Positions 11,431 to 22,171 of a stretch of 64,000 bases of DNA are shown here, piece by piece. The position numbers and the translations under genes were made by a program. The stretch's first letter is position 1. Each line of letters opens with the position of its first letter. Location: positions 45,197,223-45,261,222 of the forward strand of contig OY987303.1 of assembly GCA_963920635.1 (NCBI GenBank). The letters run 5' to 3'. Under the pieces are notes generated by a model. The model saw only the letters and a program-made list of their open reading frames with translations, was not told the origin of the DNA and made no database searches. Origin of the DNA: Pseudeuparius sepicola. Lineage: Eukaryota; Arthropoda; Insecta; Coleoptera; Anthribidae.

Positions 11431-12839
11431 AAATAATGGTGTCAGGTGTGGGGCTAGACAACTACAAGATGTAAACACAGACTCGGATATTTTATACCTT
11501 CCCTCAACGCAACGGTTATAGCTTGGCTGTGATGCAAGCGCAATTTATTCTAACTTTACATTGCCCTTGCTTTCCTTAATAAAGAATCATTATTTACAAA
11601 ATAAATAAATACCAAATCTCTACTTTGTCTCAAATTATCGGCTGTACCATCGTCGGTTCTAACTAAAAAACTCTTTTCGGTTTATGGATTCCATGGATAG
11701 AATACTGAATACTGAATTGTTCATAAGTGGGTAGATCATTCTATTATTGGAAGAATTAATCCTATCTGTATAAAAAACGGCACAATTTGTCTTTGATAAG
11801 GTATATATACCTGAAATTTGCTTTTGCTGGCTCAATTTACAAAACACTCGCTTAACCTACAACAACAGTTATAGAAGTTAAAACGATTTAAAAAAACATA
11901 AATAAAAAATATTTGCAGTAGATATTAACAATGTATGTTCACTGCTATTTGTATACCGATATTTGGCCCCAGGAAACATAATTATTTATATTTTTAAAAT
12001 AGATCACTCACGCTCAATCGATTGTACTTTTCCAGCAAAAATATTATTTATTTATCTCCAATTCTAAAGCCTTTTTAAAAATATGACAACAAACCTAATG
12101 GTGGGCCCTAATGGGCCTTTATTGGCCGGGTTTTGAATATTTGGTCACTTTTGACGGGCGATGGCTTCGCGTCTGACGTTTGATGTTTATATCTAGCCAA
12201 GGCCAACTTAATGAAAAAAATTGTATAATAATGGGCTACTTCAGTGCCGATTTCTGAGCTTTTAATGACGATTTTGGGACACTTTACTGCCAATTTCAAG
12301 AAAAAGTATTTTCAATTAGATTACTCAAAAATGAAATAACTAAAAACCAATATTCTCTTGGATAGCTTAACATACCTGATATTAACTTGATTTTAATTCG
12401 ATTTAGATTGTTTTAATTTAACTCCTATTATTTTTTGGTAATTAAAAGCTGTAAATAAATAATTTTTAAACTGCAGCGTTGATTGACGGATAAGTCGGTT
12501 AGCGTGACGTAGGTGGAGAGAGAGATAGCTATATATGCCGTCCGCCGGCCTGTGATTGTTGTGCGGGAACCATTTTAATTAAGCCAATAATTCTTGTCTG
12601 AAATATTTTGATGTACACAATTGTAAGACTAAAATTAAATAAAGGTAGTACCTCCGTGCGGCTATGGCAGATATTTCAACCCACGTGCTCTTGTTTACTC
12701 CAGGCGAAAGAGTTCCTCGATTTTACTATAGGTTGACGTGTCCGGGCCATTCTTTTCCTCGCCCCATAGAGATCTTATTGAATTTGTTCCCACCAACGCG
12801 TCCTCACTGTATAAAGAAGTAACAGGAGCTGTTACTCTT
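11431..12839. other. Intergenic, nothing recognised
   Basis: Mostly AT-rich. A somewhat GC-richer portion lies at 12480-12720. No gene or element boundary could be supported. Confidence 0.35.
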
Positions 12840-13518
12840 CAGTGGTGTAACTACCGCTGTATCAGCTGTATCAATGATACAGGGCCCACTGGCCTGGGGG
12901 GCCCACCGACCAATAAAAAATAAAAAAAATAAAAATTTGATTTGCGGTGAATACTTCAAACTTAAACGCTACGGGTGACTTCAGATTTGTATGCATCTAT
13001 CTCAGAGAAATAACCAAGGATAAAGGGAGCAACAGCTTCAAAATACATACGTTTGTAGTCAACCAACATCTTATGCAAATTTACCGAAGTAAACAAACAT
13101 TAGGCCCGTGTGTACAACGTTTACCTGAGATAGGTTATATCCTGAGAAATATCAATTTAGCCACATACTACACATTTTCTGCGTCCCATTGTATACAAAA
13201 TCAGTCACTATATCCTAAATACTAATAAATAGCCTATAAATTAACAGAAAAACAATTAAAAACGGGAAAAATGCATACGTAAACAATCGGAAAACTTGAC
13301 ATGCTGGGCATACACAAAACAAATACCCCTGAGTTAAGGGACGCGGCGCCAGCTGGAGGCGGGGCATCAACAGCAGCGTTGCCATGTCGGGCGGTTTGAG
13401 GTATCTGTGACGATTTTATTAAAGTGGTAATTAGATACTATAATTACAGCGCAATTTAGTTTTAGTTTAAAACCGTTACATACAAGAAATTAATAACTAC
13501 ATTTGTTAATTTAACATT

Positions 13519-13734
13519 ATGGGAGGTGCGCCTTCATTGAATCCCATTATTAAACCTTTCTATTTTGAAATGAAATGCTGTAAACAATGGAGTACGTGGC
13601 ATCACTCAAAAAGATGTGGGCTTTGTTTACTTTTTGTCCTTACTCTCTCTATCCTTGGTTATTTCTCTGAGGCATCTATGCATCACAGAGACATAATAAA
13701 ACGAAATTTGAGTTTTTGTTTACTTATAGAGTAA
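13519..13734 (+). CDS. Weak 71-codon ORF with a hydrophobic segment
   Basis: An ATG-started frame encodes 71 residues with Cys and Lys near the middle and a hydrophobic run (LCLLFVLTLSILGYF) that could span a membrane. It lies about 120 bp after a GC-rich promoter-like patch (13340-13400, containing cgttgccatg). No family is recognised. Confidence 0.15.
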   Translation: MGGAPSLNPIIKPFYFEMKCCKQWSTWHHSKRCGLCLLFVLTLSILGYFSEASMHHRDIIKRNLSFCLLIE

Positions 13735-14500
13735 GTAGGTATCTACTTACAGTTATAACTCACAAGACCCCTGTTATCTTTTTATTTTTCGGATTTTAAA
13801 ATCGACCGGCAGTTTGTTGCAAATATAATGTTAATTTTATTTCTGCAGGTAATATTTATAAATAATGGTATGCTGTTCTGGAGTATGCGCAGTGGCGCTA
13901 CAACCATTATTACAACCGGAGTATTATTAAGTAATCTAAAAACGCTCTTTAATAATTGCACACTAGAAATGACATTTCTTAATTTGGTAATACAAGGTTG
14001 GCAGCAATGTTTTAGGCGCCTTCAGGGATGTATTTAGCATGTCCGGCAGAAATGTCATAATATGTGACAGATGCCTAACTTCATCCTTGATATTCGATCT
14101 CTTTGTCTGTATGCATACAGATGGCTATAACCCAACTTCAAACACATAAACTATATAACTATACTCTTTTTCTATATGCTTCAAAGACAGAGTTTAATGT
14201 TAATTTCTATCTATTTAAATTTTGGATTTGTGTGTGTAAAAAGTAAATTCTGTTTTCTGTTGATTACAGCCCTGTCCTCCATCACATATCAATAATATCA
14301 ATATGGCCGCCTTTTACGGAATTTTAGGGACATGAAATATTTTTACCTGTCACAATCTACTGTACAATTAAAGAGCGTTTGTAGTATATTTTCCTCAGTT
14401 TCTCATTAACACCAGTCACCAGTACGAAGTCACATCGCGACAACGGAAAGACAATTTTTGAGCATACTTGCCAGTTTCCCGATAAGCAAGGCATCGGCGG

Positions 14501-14501
<1 letters not shown>

Positions 14502-14558
<57 letters not shown>
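14502..14558. repeat. AT dinucleotide microsatellite
   Basis: An uninterrupted (AT)n tract of about 28 units. The minus-strand frame made of repeated YI across it is an artefact. Confidence 0.95.
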
Positions 14559-14560
<2 letters not shown>

Positions 14561-15004
14561 CATTTAAAGGATTATAACTTGGTTACATACCAATATGGCC
14601 CAAGACAGACTAAGTAATATAGCCCCATTAAATATAGACCGCAGTGTACCCATAAATGAAGAAAAGATCGGTTTGCGCAAGGAGAGAAAATATGATTTTA
14701 TTTTGTGATAAGCACATTATTTTTTAAATCTAAAGAATTATTGTTTCTTTCGTGATTTTGTTTTGTTGTGTTTATTATTTAAGTTTATTTTTTATTTTGT
14801 TTAGGTAAACATTTTTTTTGTTTTTGTTTGATTTGCCTGGATCCGCCTCTGGGAGTATGTTTTTATTCAACCCCCCCCCCCCTGGCTCAAGGGGCCTTGG
14901 CTTAGCCTTTGATGCAGGGCCCACTCAAAGCTAGCTACGCTACTCTTGGATGGATCACCCTGTACCTACTACGCGAATGTCAACAAAACATTCGGCTCAA
15001 GTAA

Positions 15005-15480
15005 TTTGTGCCGCAACAAGCGCTTCAAAAACCGCTTTTACGTCGTCTCTCGCTTATTGGACATGCCATAATTCGAGCATTACTCGCGCGGGCTTTTGTG
15101 GGAAACTACACCTGTGAGAATAGCGCGAGTCTCCTTCGGCGGGGCCCCGGGCAGGAGAGGCGTCGGGGAGGGGGGGGGCGCGGCCGGGGGAACGGGTTTG
15201 GTTCACTAGGCAATCGGAGGTCGTTGATACCGTGGCCGTGGCCGGCGCTTTTGCGCCTTCTTCGCCTTCTTCTTCTGCTTCGCCGCTGCACTCGCCGCGG
15301 TTGCGCAACTCTCCTTTTCTTCCGAACGGCGCGCGCGGCGCGGCTCTTCGTTTCTCCGCCGGCCGAAGGAGAAATTCGTCTGCGTAACAACAATAACGAT
15401 TATCTAAGAGGAATTAGCTGACCTACACGAGGTGCTGCTCGAGATGTTGCTCGCTCGCTTGCTCGTGTACTTAATACGTG
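15005..15480. promoter_or_regulatory. GC-rich island, possible promoter or 5' exon
   Basis: This is the most GC-rich block of the window, with long runs of gcgcg, ggggcg and cttcttcgcc. Its GC content keeps several frames open on both strands at once (Arg-rich on one strand, Leu/Arg-rich on the other), so openness is not evidence of coding. It could be a CpG-rich promoter with 5' untranslated region of a host gene outside the recognised set. Confidence 0.3.
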
Positions 15481-15767
15481 TTAATAACGTATGTCACAAA
15501 ATTTCAAGAGAAGATTCCTGGGTCGACTTTAAGAAAAAAAGTTCCTATGAACATATTCTCACAATAATAAGGTATGAATCAGAGAGTCATCCTGCGGGTT
15601 CTTCACATGGACAAGTGAGTTTTCCTTTATTCGAAAAATATGCGTTTTGATATGAATTTAGTCAGACTACCATTTGTTTTATAAGTTCAAAATAGAAAAT
15701 TCGTCTGAAAACCATAGGCGTACCGTTAGCGAGGGCCCAAAGGACTACTAAGTATTGTCCCGTAAAC

Positions 15768-17854
15768 CAGTGGCGTAACTACAGGGTGTTCAGAGTGTGC
15801 GGTGAACACGGGCCCAGAGCTGCTAGGGGCCCACCGCCACCAAGATTCACGCAGGGCGCATAAATTTCGGTTTTTCCGATGCGAGCCGATTGATGTGGTG
15901 CTGCGTAATAACCGACGAGTCAGAATCTCTAATCGGTTACATAGAGGGCCATTGAAATTTCGCAACAATAAAAATGCAGGGGTAGTACAAAAAATGTATA
16001 ATAACTTAAGAGTAAATGTACCTACAGGATGATCCAAACTCGACGCCCCAAGCCTATTGCGGGAACACGAAAATTGGAAATAAAACTTCGAACAGGGGTT
16101 CTACTATAAGGCCCAATTATGAATTTGCTTTTTTGTTATTTGGGGAAATGGCCGCTGTGACGTCATCAATATTTTCCCTCAGAAACGTACCATTTTTTCC
16201 TAAATATTGAAAGTCCTTATCATTCTCACAACTTTTATAAGAAAAGATTTTCTGTATCTTTTATTGTTCAAAATTTACAATTGATAGTCAGAAAATATTA
16301 TGAGGCATTTAGAACCAGAAGGGACCATCTCCATTACAAGTTTATGGAGTGGAGTTATTGCAAGTTCTAAGTTACCACTTTTTTGGGATTTTTTTTCCGA
16401 CATATAAATCATATTATCGTGTCCGGATTTTAATTAAACGTTTACAATTGGGTTTATTAATATAGATTAAACAAAAAACACATATATTTTCAATATTTTC
16501 TTAAATTTAGTGTGGGTTAGTCCGTTTTGGTTCTTAGGATATACACTTTTTTTTAATTTTGTGTGGGTTAGTCCGTTTTGTTTCTTGGGATATATTTTAT
16601 TTATTTTTTATTATGTGCAATTGATCAAATAATACAAATCAAAAATATTGTTTGTTTTTATTCAACCCAAAAAATACAAATAATTTATTCAATTTTGCTA
16701 GTCTAATCCATGTGGACCATCCTCTTTGGTGCTGCCATCTGTAGTAGACTAGCTAAGGCTCATTTGGTCCGCTTTGGCATCAAAGATTGTATATTTTACT
16801 ACATAAGACCGTACTTATTTGGATATTAAGAATTTTGTGGGATGGTCCGCTATGGTTCTCAGCGCCTCATTTAAGGTTAGGTTGCCTTGTGCACCCTTAA
16901 TTTTTTTCAACTGGAAAATTAAACAACATTTTTTGTAACAAAGTATAAAAGCAAACAAGTCAGTAACAAGCACAATTCAAAGATTTAAAAAATACTCCAG
17001 TCGAACAAATTTAATGGTGCAGTAGGCTAGGCACCCTAACATATCTACTGTGGCGTACCTTGTACCTTGCCGCTGTTTTTTCTTAAACCCCGTTTTTCGG
17101 TTCTTGGAGGCCAGACGTGAGCTACCGTTCGTCGGGTCAATTTGATTCTGGTCGTGTTAAGATTTAAATGCCTAATTGGTTGTAGAACTGTTTTCTTTTA
17201 AGCATCTACCTGCATTTAGGTAAGTGTATTGTATCATTATTTCCACTATGTATGTAAATTTTGAGTTATTTTGTTGTAATGTTTTTTTATAACAATTATC
17301 TTTTTTAATTAGTTGTTTTATCTATTTCTTTGTCCATTTTAGATTATATACACATCCAGTCATCGAATACAAACAAATTGAAAACCCTGCTTATTTTTTC
17401 TGCGCTACCACGACCCATTTTTTGCAACGTCACACTACTTTTAAATAATTTCTGACTATCGCAATTGTTTTCATGGCTAGCTAGATTTCGGAAAACCGAT
17501 CCTAGTGAATAGAAAATATTTCATGTTTTTCATTCTATTCCATTTAAGAGCCACTGTTCGAGATTTTATTTTCAGGTTTTGTGTTCCCGCAGTAGGTCTT
17601 AGGCGTCGATTTTGGATCACCCTGTACAGAACGTACATGGCGATTCAACATTTTGACCTATAAAGTGTCGTTTTTCGTCCTGTAGTGAGCAATGTGCATT
17701 ATTCTCGGTTATTTTTAGAAATAGGGAGTTGCGGTTTTCGGGACACTGACCTACTTTTTCCTAAAAAGAAAGGTCATATACAGAATTTTCATTCGGCCTC
17801 GTTAGTTTTTTTAAACTCAAAAATTTGCAATTTTCTTCCGTAGTTACGCCACTG
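15768..17854. mobile_element. Non-autonomous hAT element with nested insertion
   Basis: The termini are cagtggcgtaactac at 15768 and its exact complement ending at 17854. Flanks are ccgtaaac (15760-15767) and acgtaaac (17855-17862), an 8-bp duplication with one mismatch, as expected for the hAT superfamily. No transposase is encoded. About 1.6 kb of its length is the later insertion at 16025-17624, so the original element was roughly 0.49 kb. Confidence 0.8.
16025..17624. mobile_element. TA-flanked CAGGRTGATCC element nested in hAT
   Basis: The left end caggatgatcc and right end ggatcaccctg are both flanked by TA. About 90 bp inside each end match in inverted orientation, including cgacgcc and gcgggaacac. 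TA duplications with CAGGGTG-type ends suggest Tc1/mariner-type mobilisation. The interior lacks a transposase and contains two copies of gtgtgggttagtccgtttt at about 16510 and 16560. Confidence 0.7.
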
Positions 17855-18182
17855 ACGTAAACTTGTATTTTAATACTAATTTTTCCACGTTTCTGAGCAG
17901 GCTGCCAATGATAAGTATATGCAGATAAGTTCTTATCATAAATCTGCTGAAGAAAATATGGCATACTGTTTGCGCAAGTCCATAGCTCTTCGGCTATTTT
18001 TGCTCTTACTCCTGTCTCCAAGCTTGTTCAATGGGATAGTCGTAAAAGTCTATGCTGGTCAAATTCGCTCTCTGCAATAATTTCTACAATACTTTAATGG
18101 CATGGAGCATTATCAACGACTAACGCAACTCCAGTTTGGTAAATGTTTTGCGTTCTTCTTAAGCACTGCCTCACAAATTGAT

Positions 18183-18305
18183 TATTGCCAATTTGATTTT
18201 GATTAATGCCAATTTGATTTTGATTAATGCCAGTTTGAAATTGGTGTTGCCAATTTGATTTTGACTAATGCCATTTTGATTTTGATTACCGCCAATTTGA
18301 ACTTG
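18183..18305. repeat. Tandem repeat of about 21 bp
   Basis: The unit gccaatttgattttgattaat is repeated about five to six times with substitutions. Confidence 0.8.
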
Positions 18306-18360
18306 AAAAGGGATAGTTACCATCAATCAATCAAGATAACAGAAACTCAATAAAATATAT

Positions 18361-18630
18361 CCGTCAAATCACAGAGAAGACCAGAATACAGAGAGTTCAT
18401 ATTGTCAAATATGTCAACTTTAAACAGTAATTAATTCATTTTAGGTCAGTGTGGATCTTCTTTCTCGGTTTTAAAGTAATCTATAGTAAGTGAATAAGGT
18501 CTACTTCATAATTTATCTGAACGATCTTATCGGGTGTGTGAAAAATTACGTAAAAATTGGACTCCATGTGACATATTTGACAAGATGGACTCTCGACTCT
18601 CTGTATTCTGGCCTTCTCTCTGGTCAAATC
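18361..18630. repeat. Small foldback repeat
   Basis: An arm of about 55 bp at 18361-18416 containing ccagaatacagagag recurs inverted at 18571-18630. The spacer is about 155 bp. It lies just before the BEL/Pao remnants and could be part of that element's margin or an independent insertion. Confidence 0.6.
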
Positions 18631-19623
18631 AGTTTAAGAACGCCGACGATATTAACAAGGATAAGGGCACCGCGTGCGACACGGACAGGCAGACACTATA
18701 GAGGCATAGCGAGTGGTGGACATACCAAAAGATACAGCACGATATACAATATACAGCAAATCAAGCACAACAGCAATATTTTGTGTTGTTTGGAATTTTT
18801 CATTAATCAAAAATCATGTTTGATGAGAACAAACAACTTAAGGTAAATAAGTCCAAGCCCGTTTTAAATGGTCAATTGAACAAAGTTGATGATGATGAAA
18901 CACATTTCCTCGAGTGTAACAATGAGTAAGAAGTACCTATTCGAAGAAACATTTCATGAGATTACATTAAAAGGTCGTGATACCCTTAAATTATGACAAT
19001 GGTAATAATTGTCATGGATCACAATTATCCAAAGTTTCTATTAAATCAAATTCACAAGAAAAAACACTAACAATACCAGAATCTCGTGGTACAAACTTAA
19101 CAGTTACTGATTTGCCTAATTTTGATGGTGCATCTTGTATCGTTAAGGGTTCTTTCACTAAAATTCGGATTGTTTCTATACGTTTATTCCACTCAATTGT
19201 ACAGAGTTTCTTCGCGTTGCTCCGCCATATCGAGCACCGTCTGTCATCCTACCTAACACATTTTTTCTGTCTCTAGAGCGGCGTTGCCGGACTGAGTACA
19301 AAGGTTACTTACTAATCCTAACAGAACACATCTGACAAGTGGCTACGAATTCATGACACTTTTGATACTTTAATGCACAAAAATGAAGGTTTGAATGAAA
19401 TTCAAAAATGATATTGTTTATAATCATGTTTGCGAGATGGCGCTGAGGTGGTGATTGCTAAAAGAAGTTACGAAAATGATAATCTAGTAATTCATAATCA
19501 TACGCGAGTTATCTAAACTACAAACAATAATTCAAAGGGAATCATTTAGTGAATTTCAGTAGATCAAATCGATATCCCGCCAATCCCCTATGAGAGCACG
19601 GGATTATACAAGTCTCGACAGGT

Positions 19624-20149
19624 TTGATCTCGTACTCTCATAGTATACCTACTGCTCATGTTAACTCTTATCAAACAAATGCTAGTTTTCTGATATTGAA
19701 GATAACAGGAGATTTACCAACATTAATTGTCAATGTTGATGAATGCCACATTCCAAAATCAATCACATTAGCAGACAATCATTTCTACATGCTAAGTAAA
19801 ATATAATATATTCTATTAAGTGCTGATCGTTTCTATGCAATAGTATGTCCTGTCATCCGAAATCCAAAGTTTGGTTGGATAATAGCTGGAAACATGCACT
19901 ACTTACATTCGTACTAAATATTGGATTATTTCGGGCCTAGTTACAGTAAAAGAAATTCTTAGACAATGCACTGTTTGTTTAAGAAATAAACCAATTTCTG
20001 TAAAACAAATCATGGGTGATCTGCTTCCCAAGGAACGAATCACTCCATCTCGACCATTCTGGCACACATAGGTTTGAATTTTTGCGGCCCTTTTGTTCCC
20101 AAATTTAACCGACTTAGGAACGCTAAACTTGTCAAAGTATACCTAGATG
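19624..20149 (+). pseudogene. BEL/Pao protease to integrase zinc-finger remnant
   Basis: 19624-19806 encodes PTAHVN and ITLADNHFY, features of the BEL/Pao peptidase region. After frameshifts, RQCTVCLRNKP and a G-FCGPF motif mark the start of the integrase. The protein is broken by stops and then by the hAT insertion, whose target duplication cctagatg lies at 20142-20149. Confidence 0.65.
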
Positions 20150-20507
20150 CAGGGCCGTGTTAAGGGGGGGGCGAAGGGGGTGTTCGCCCCGGGCGCCCCA
20201 TTCAAGGGGGCGCCAAAATCAACAAAGGCGCTAGTACTAATAATTTACTGCTTCAAAAAAACATTTAAACATTTTTTAATTTTTCAGTTACCTACCGATT
20301 TTTATTTTTCTATAGGACGATTATTTCGCATACAACTACGGAAATCTTTGTAAGTTATGAATTCGGAACTTGAATTTGAATATTAACGCCCAATTCTTGA
20401 TGGCAAGTGGCAAACGTACTAAACAAATACACACTGTGTTTAGAATAACGTAGCAACCATGCAAGTCGTTTCTATTGTGGCAAGTTTTCGTATCTTGTAA
20501 ATTGTAA

Positions 20508-20965
20508 TAAAATTGAAAATAAAAAAAACCTTCTTAAAAACAAGCTTTTATTTAAGCCATGTACTAAAACGACTAAAATAAAATTAGGTTTTCGTATTGA
20601 GTAAAGGAATAAATTATTCCTTTACTCAATGGTTTTCGTTAAGATAATTCAATTCCAAATTGCGACAAGTTCTTGCAAACTGAAAAGCTTGTAGGGCGAA
20701 ATGTTGATGAAAGTAGGTACCAATTAATTTTATTGGACAATGATTGGTTGATACAAGTAGGTATATAGGTACCTATTTGCCAAAGTAGCTATGCATTTTT
20801 TTCTTTACAATTCGCGCGACAAGCTTTTCAATTTGCAAAAAACTTGTCGCGATTTGGAATTGAATCTTATGGAAAATCTAAACTTATTGTATTCGTTTTA
20901 GTAGTATATGGCTTAAATAAAGGCTTGTTTTTAAAAAGGTATTTTATTTTCAATTTTATTTTGTG
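20508..20965. repeat. Foldback inside the hAT element
   Basis: The left arm (about 20508-20705, containing aaaacaagcttttatttaagcc) matches the right arm (about 20810-20965) in inverted orientation. The loop holds ccaattaattttattggac. A third copy in the right-arm orientation is at 22285-22470. Confidence 0.75.
20587..20639. mobile_element. 35-bp palindrome flanked by 9-bp direct repeats
   Basis: A perfect hairpin (15-bp stem attgagtaaaggaat, 5-nt loop) occupies 20596-20630. ggttttcgt is present on both sides (20587-20595 and 20631-20639). The related copy near 22340-22355, read on the minus strand, has a single aggttttggttaagat at this site, so this looks like a small insertion with target duplication. 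Confidence 0.7.
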
Positions 20966-21029
20966 GTTTTTAGTACCAATTTGATTCCCATGTCAGGAGG
21001 GTAGTAAAAAAATTTAGTCTGGCATCTTG

Positions 21030-21370
21030 GGGCGGCCGCCATATTTGATTGCTTATGAGGTCATTCACCTTATTGTTTTCTACCCGTCGAGCCCTTTTAT
21101 TTGGCGGCCATATTGAATTTAGTGTGATGTCACTATAGCTTTATCGTTTTCTACTTTTCAAGCACTTTCATTTGATACCCATATTAAAAGGGTTGAGAAG
21201 AAAATGTAATCCGCCATCTTTGAGCGGCGGCCATATTGAATTTAGTGTGATGTCACTAACTTTATCGTTTCTACTTTTCAAGCCCATTCATTTGATACCC
21301 ATATGAAGGGGGTTGACAAAAAATACATCATCCGCCATCTTGGAGCGGCGGCCATTTTGAAAGTATTACA
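21030..21370. repeat. Tandem units of about 110 bp with ggcggccat boxes
   Basis: About three units share ggcggccatattgaatttag, tttatcgtttt and catttgatacccatat. Similar units occur at 23690-23890, outside this element, so the unit family is dispersed. Confidence 0.75.
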
Positions 21371-21752
21371 ATATTTAGTATTTCATATTGCATTGCCACT
21401 GGAACTAAAGGTGTATGTAAAATTTCAGCTCAATCGGATGTCAGATTCGACCAACCTAACAGATGAAGTTAAATAAAAGCTTGTAAAAATGTTTTTTCTG
21501 ATGGTATGAGGTTCTGCTTTCTGGTACAAAATAAAACGTAAAAATTAAAAGTTGTTTGGTCTGGTGAAGTGTGTTCTAATGTTAATATTTTGTTTTATAT
21601 AAATATAGAAAGCCTTTTATTTTTGTTATCTTAGTACTTAAAAATATATTCTGTACCTACCTACTGATTTAGTTAATATAATTTTGATTTGGGAGTGGGG
21701 GCGCCAAAAAAGAACTTTGCCCCGGGCAAATTTTTACCTTAACACGGCCCTG

Positions 21753-22171
21753 CCTAGATGTACATCTTTGTGTGTTTTCGTACCTACTAAGCTAAGGCCA
21801 CACATAATTAAAATTGTGAGTGATCTGAGTACGACAGCTTTTTAAAGTTGTCTTGAAAGATTTATTAGCAGGCGTGAAATACGTGCAAAAATGTGTTTAG
21901 ACCATGCTACTAATTTTGTTGGTGCAAATATCTGATTATATGCGAGAATTTTATTCATTCATTAATCAAGAGCATGTGCAAACAAAAAATATACATAACT
22001 ATTTAGCATCGCATCAGCAACTATTCAATGGCAATTCATCCCTGCTAAACCACCTCATTATGGAGGCATCTGGGACGCTGCTGTAAAGAGCGCAAAGTAT
22101 CATCTCAAGCGAGTTATTGGTAATTAATTAGACGTTATCATTTCAAGAATTTCATAATTTGTTTAGTTTGT
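21753..22171 (+). pseudogene. BEL/Pao integrase core remnant
   Basis: This continues the integrase after the hAT insertion. Readable motifs across frames include the lkiVSDLSTTAF-type stretch, HATNFVGAN, PPHYGGIWDAAVKSAKYHL and SFQEFHNLF. They match the conserved second half of BEL/Pao integrases. Frameshifts and stops show it is dead. The frame 21904-22086 is only a piece of it. Confidence 0.75.

Larger units (their letters stand above)
12840..14940. mobile_element. Degenerate hAT-like element (tentative)
   Basis: The left end cagtggtgtaactacc and the right end gctagctacgc resemble the termini of the element at 15768-17854. Both ends carry internal gggccca blocks like that element. Flanks ttactctt (12832-12839) and ctactctt (about 14940-14947) could be a decayed 8-bp duplication. 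The outermost bases of the right terminus seem lost. No transposase is visible inside. Confidence 0.4.
20150..21752. mobile_element. Non-autonomous hAT element, 1603 bp, in BEL/Pao integrase
   Basis: The terminal repeats are cagggccgtgttaagg and its complement. The exact 8-bp duplication cctagatg flanks it at 20142-20149 and 21753-21760. Next to the ends are GC-rich blocks (gccccgggc, ggggcgcc). No transposase is encoded. Inside are a 150-200-bp inverted repeat (20508-20965), a 35-bp palindromic insertion and about 110-bp tandem units (21030-21370). Related sequence occurs at 22172-24030. Confidence 0.9.
18880..22171 (+). mobile_element. Fossil BEL/Pao LTR retrotransposon, rearranged and interrupted
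   Basis: Decayed pieces of BEL/Pao proteins are readable on the plus strand with stops and frameshifts. A gag-like LPNFDGAS motif lies near 19100-19140. A protease-region piece follows at 19640-19960. The integrase starts about 19960 with CTVCLRNKP and continues after the hAT insertion (20150-21752) through HATNFVGA and PPHYGGIWDAAVKSAKYHL to about 22125. The reverse transcriptase and RNase H region is almost entirely missing. No LTRs were identified. Similarity ends near 22171 where other repeats begin. Confidence 0.75.

Noticed and set aside
14357..14563. Minus-strand ORF of repeated YI
   Set aside because: Translation of the AT microsatellite.
15008..15421. 137-codon plus-strand ORF with overlapping minus-strand ORFs
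   Set aside because: The GC-rich sequence keeps several frames open at once, and the translations are Arg/Leu-biased low complexity.
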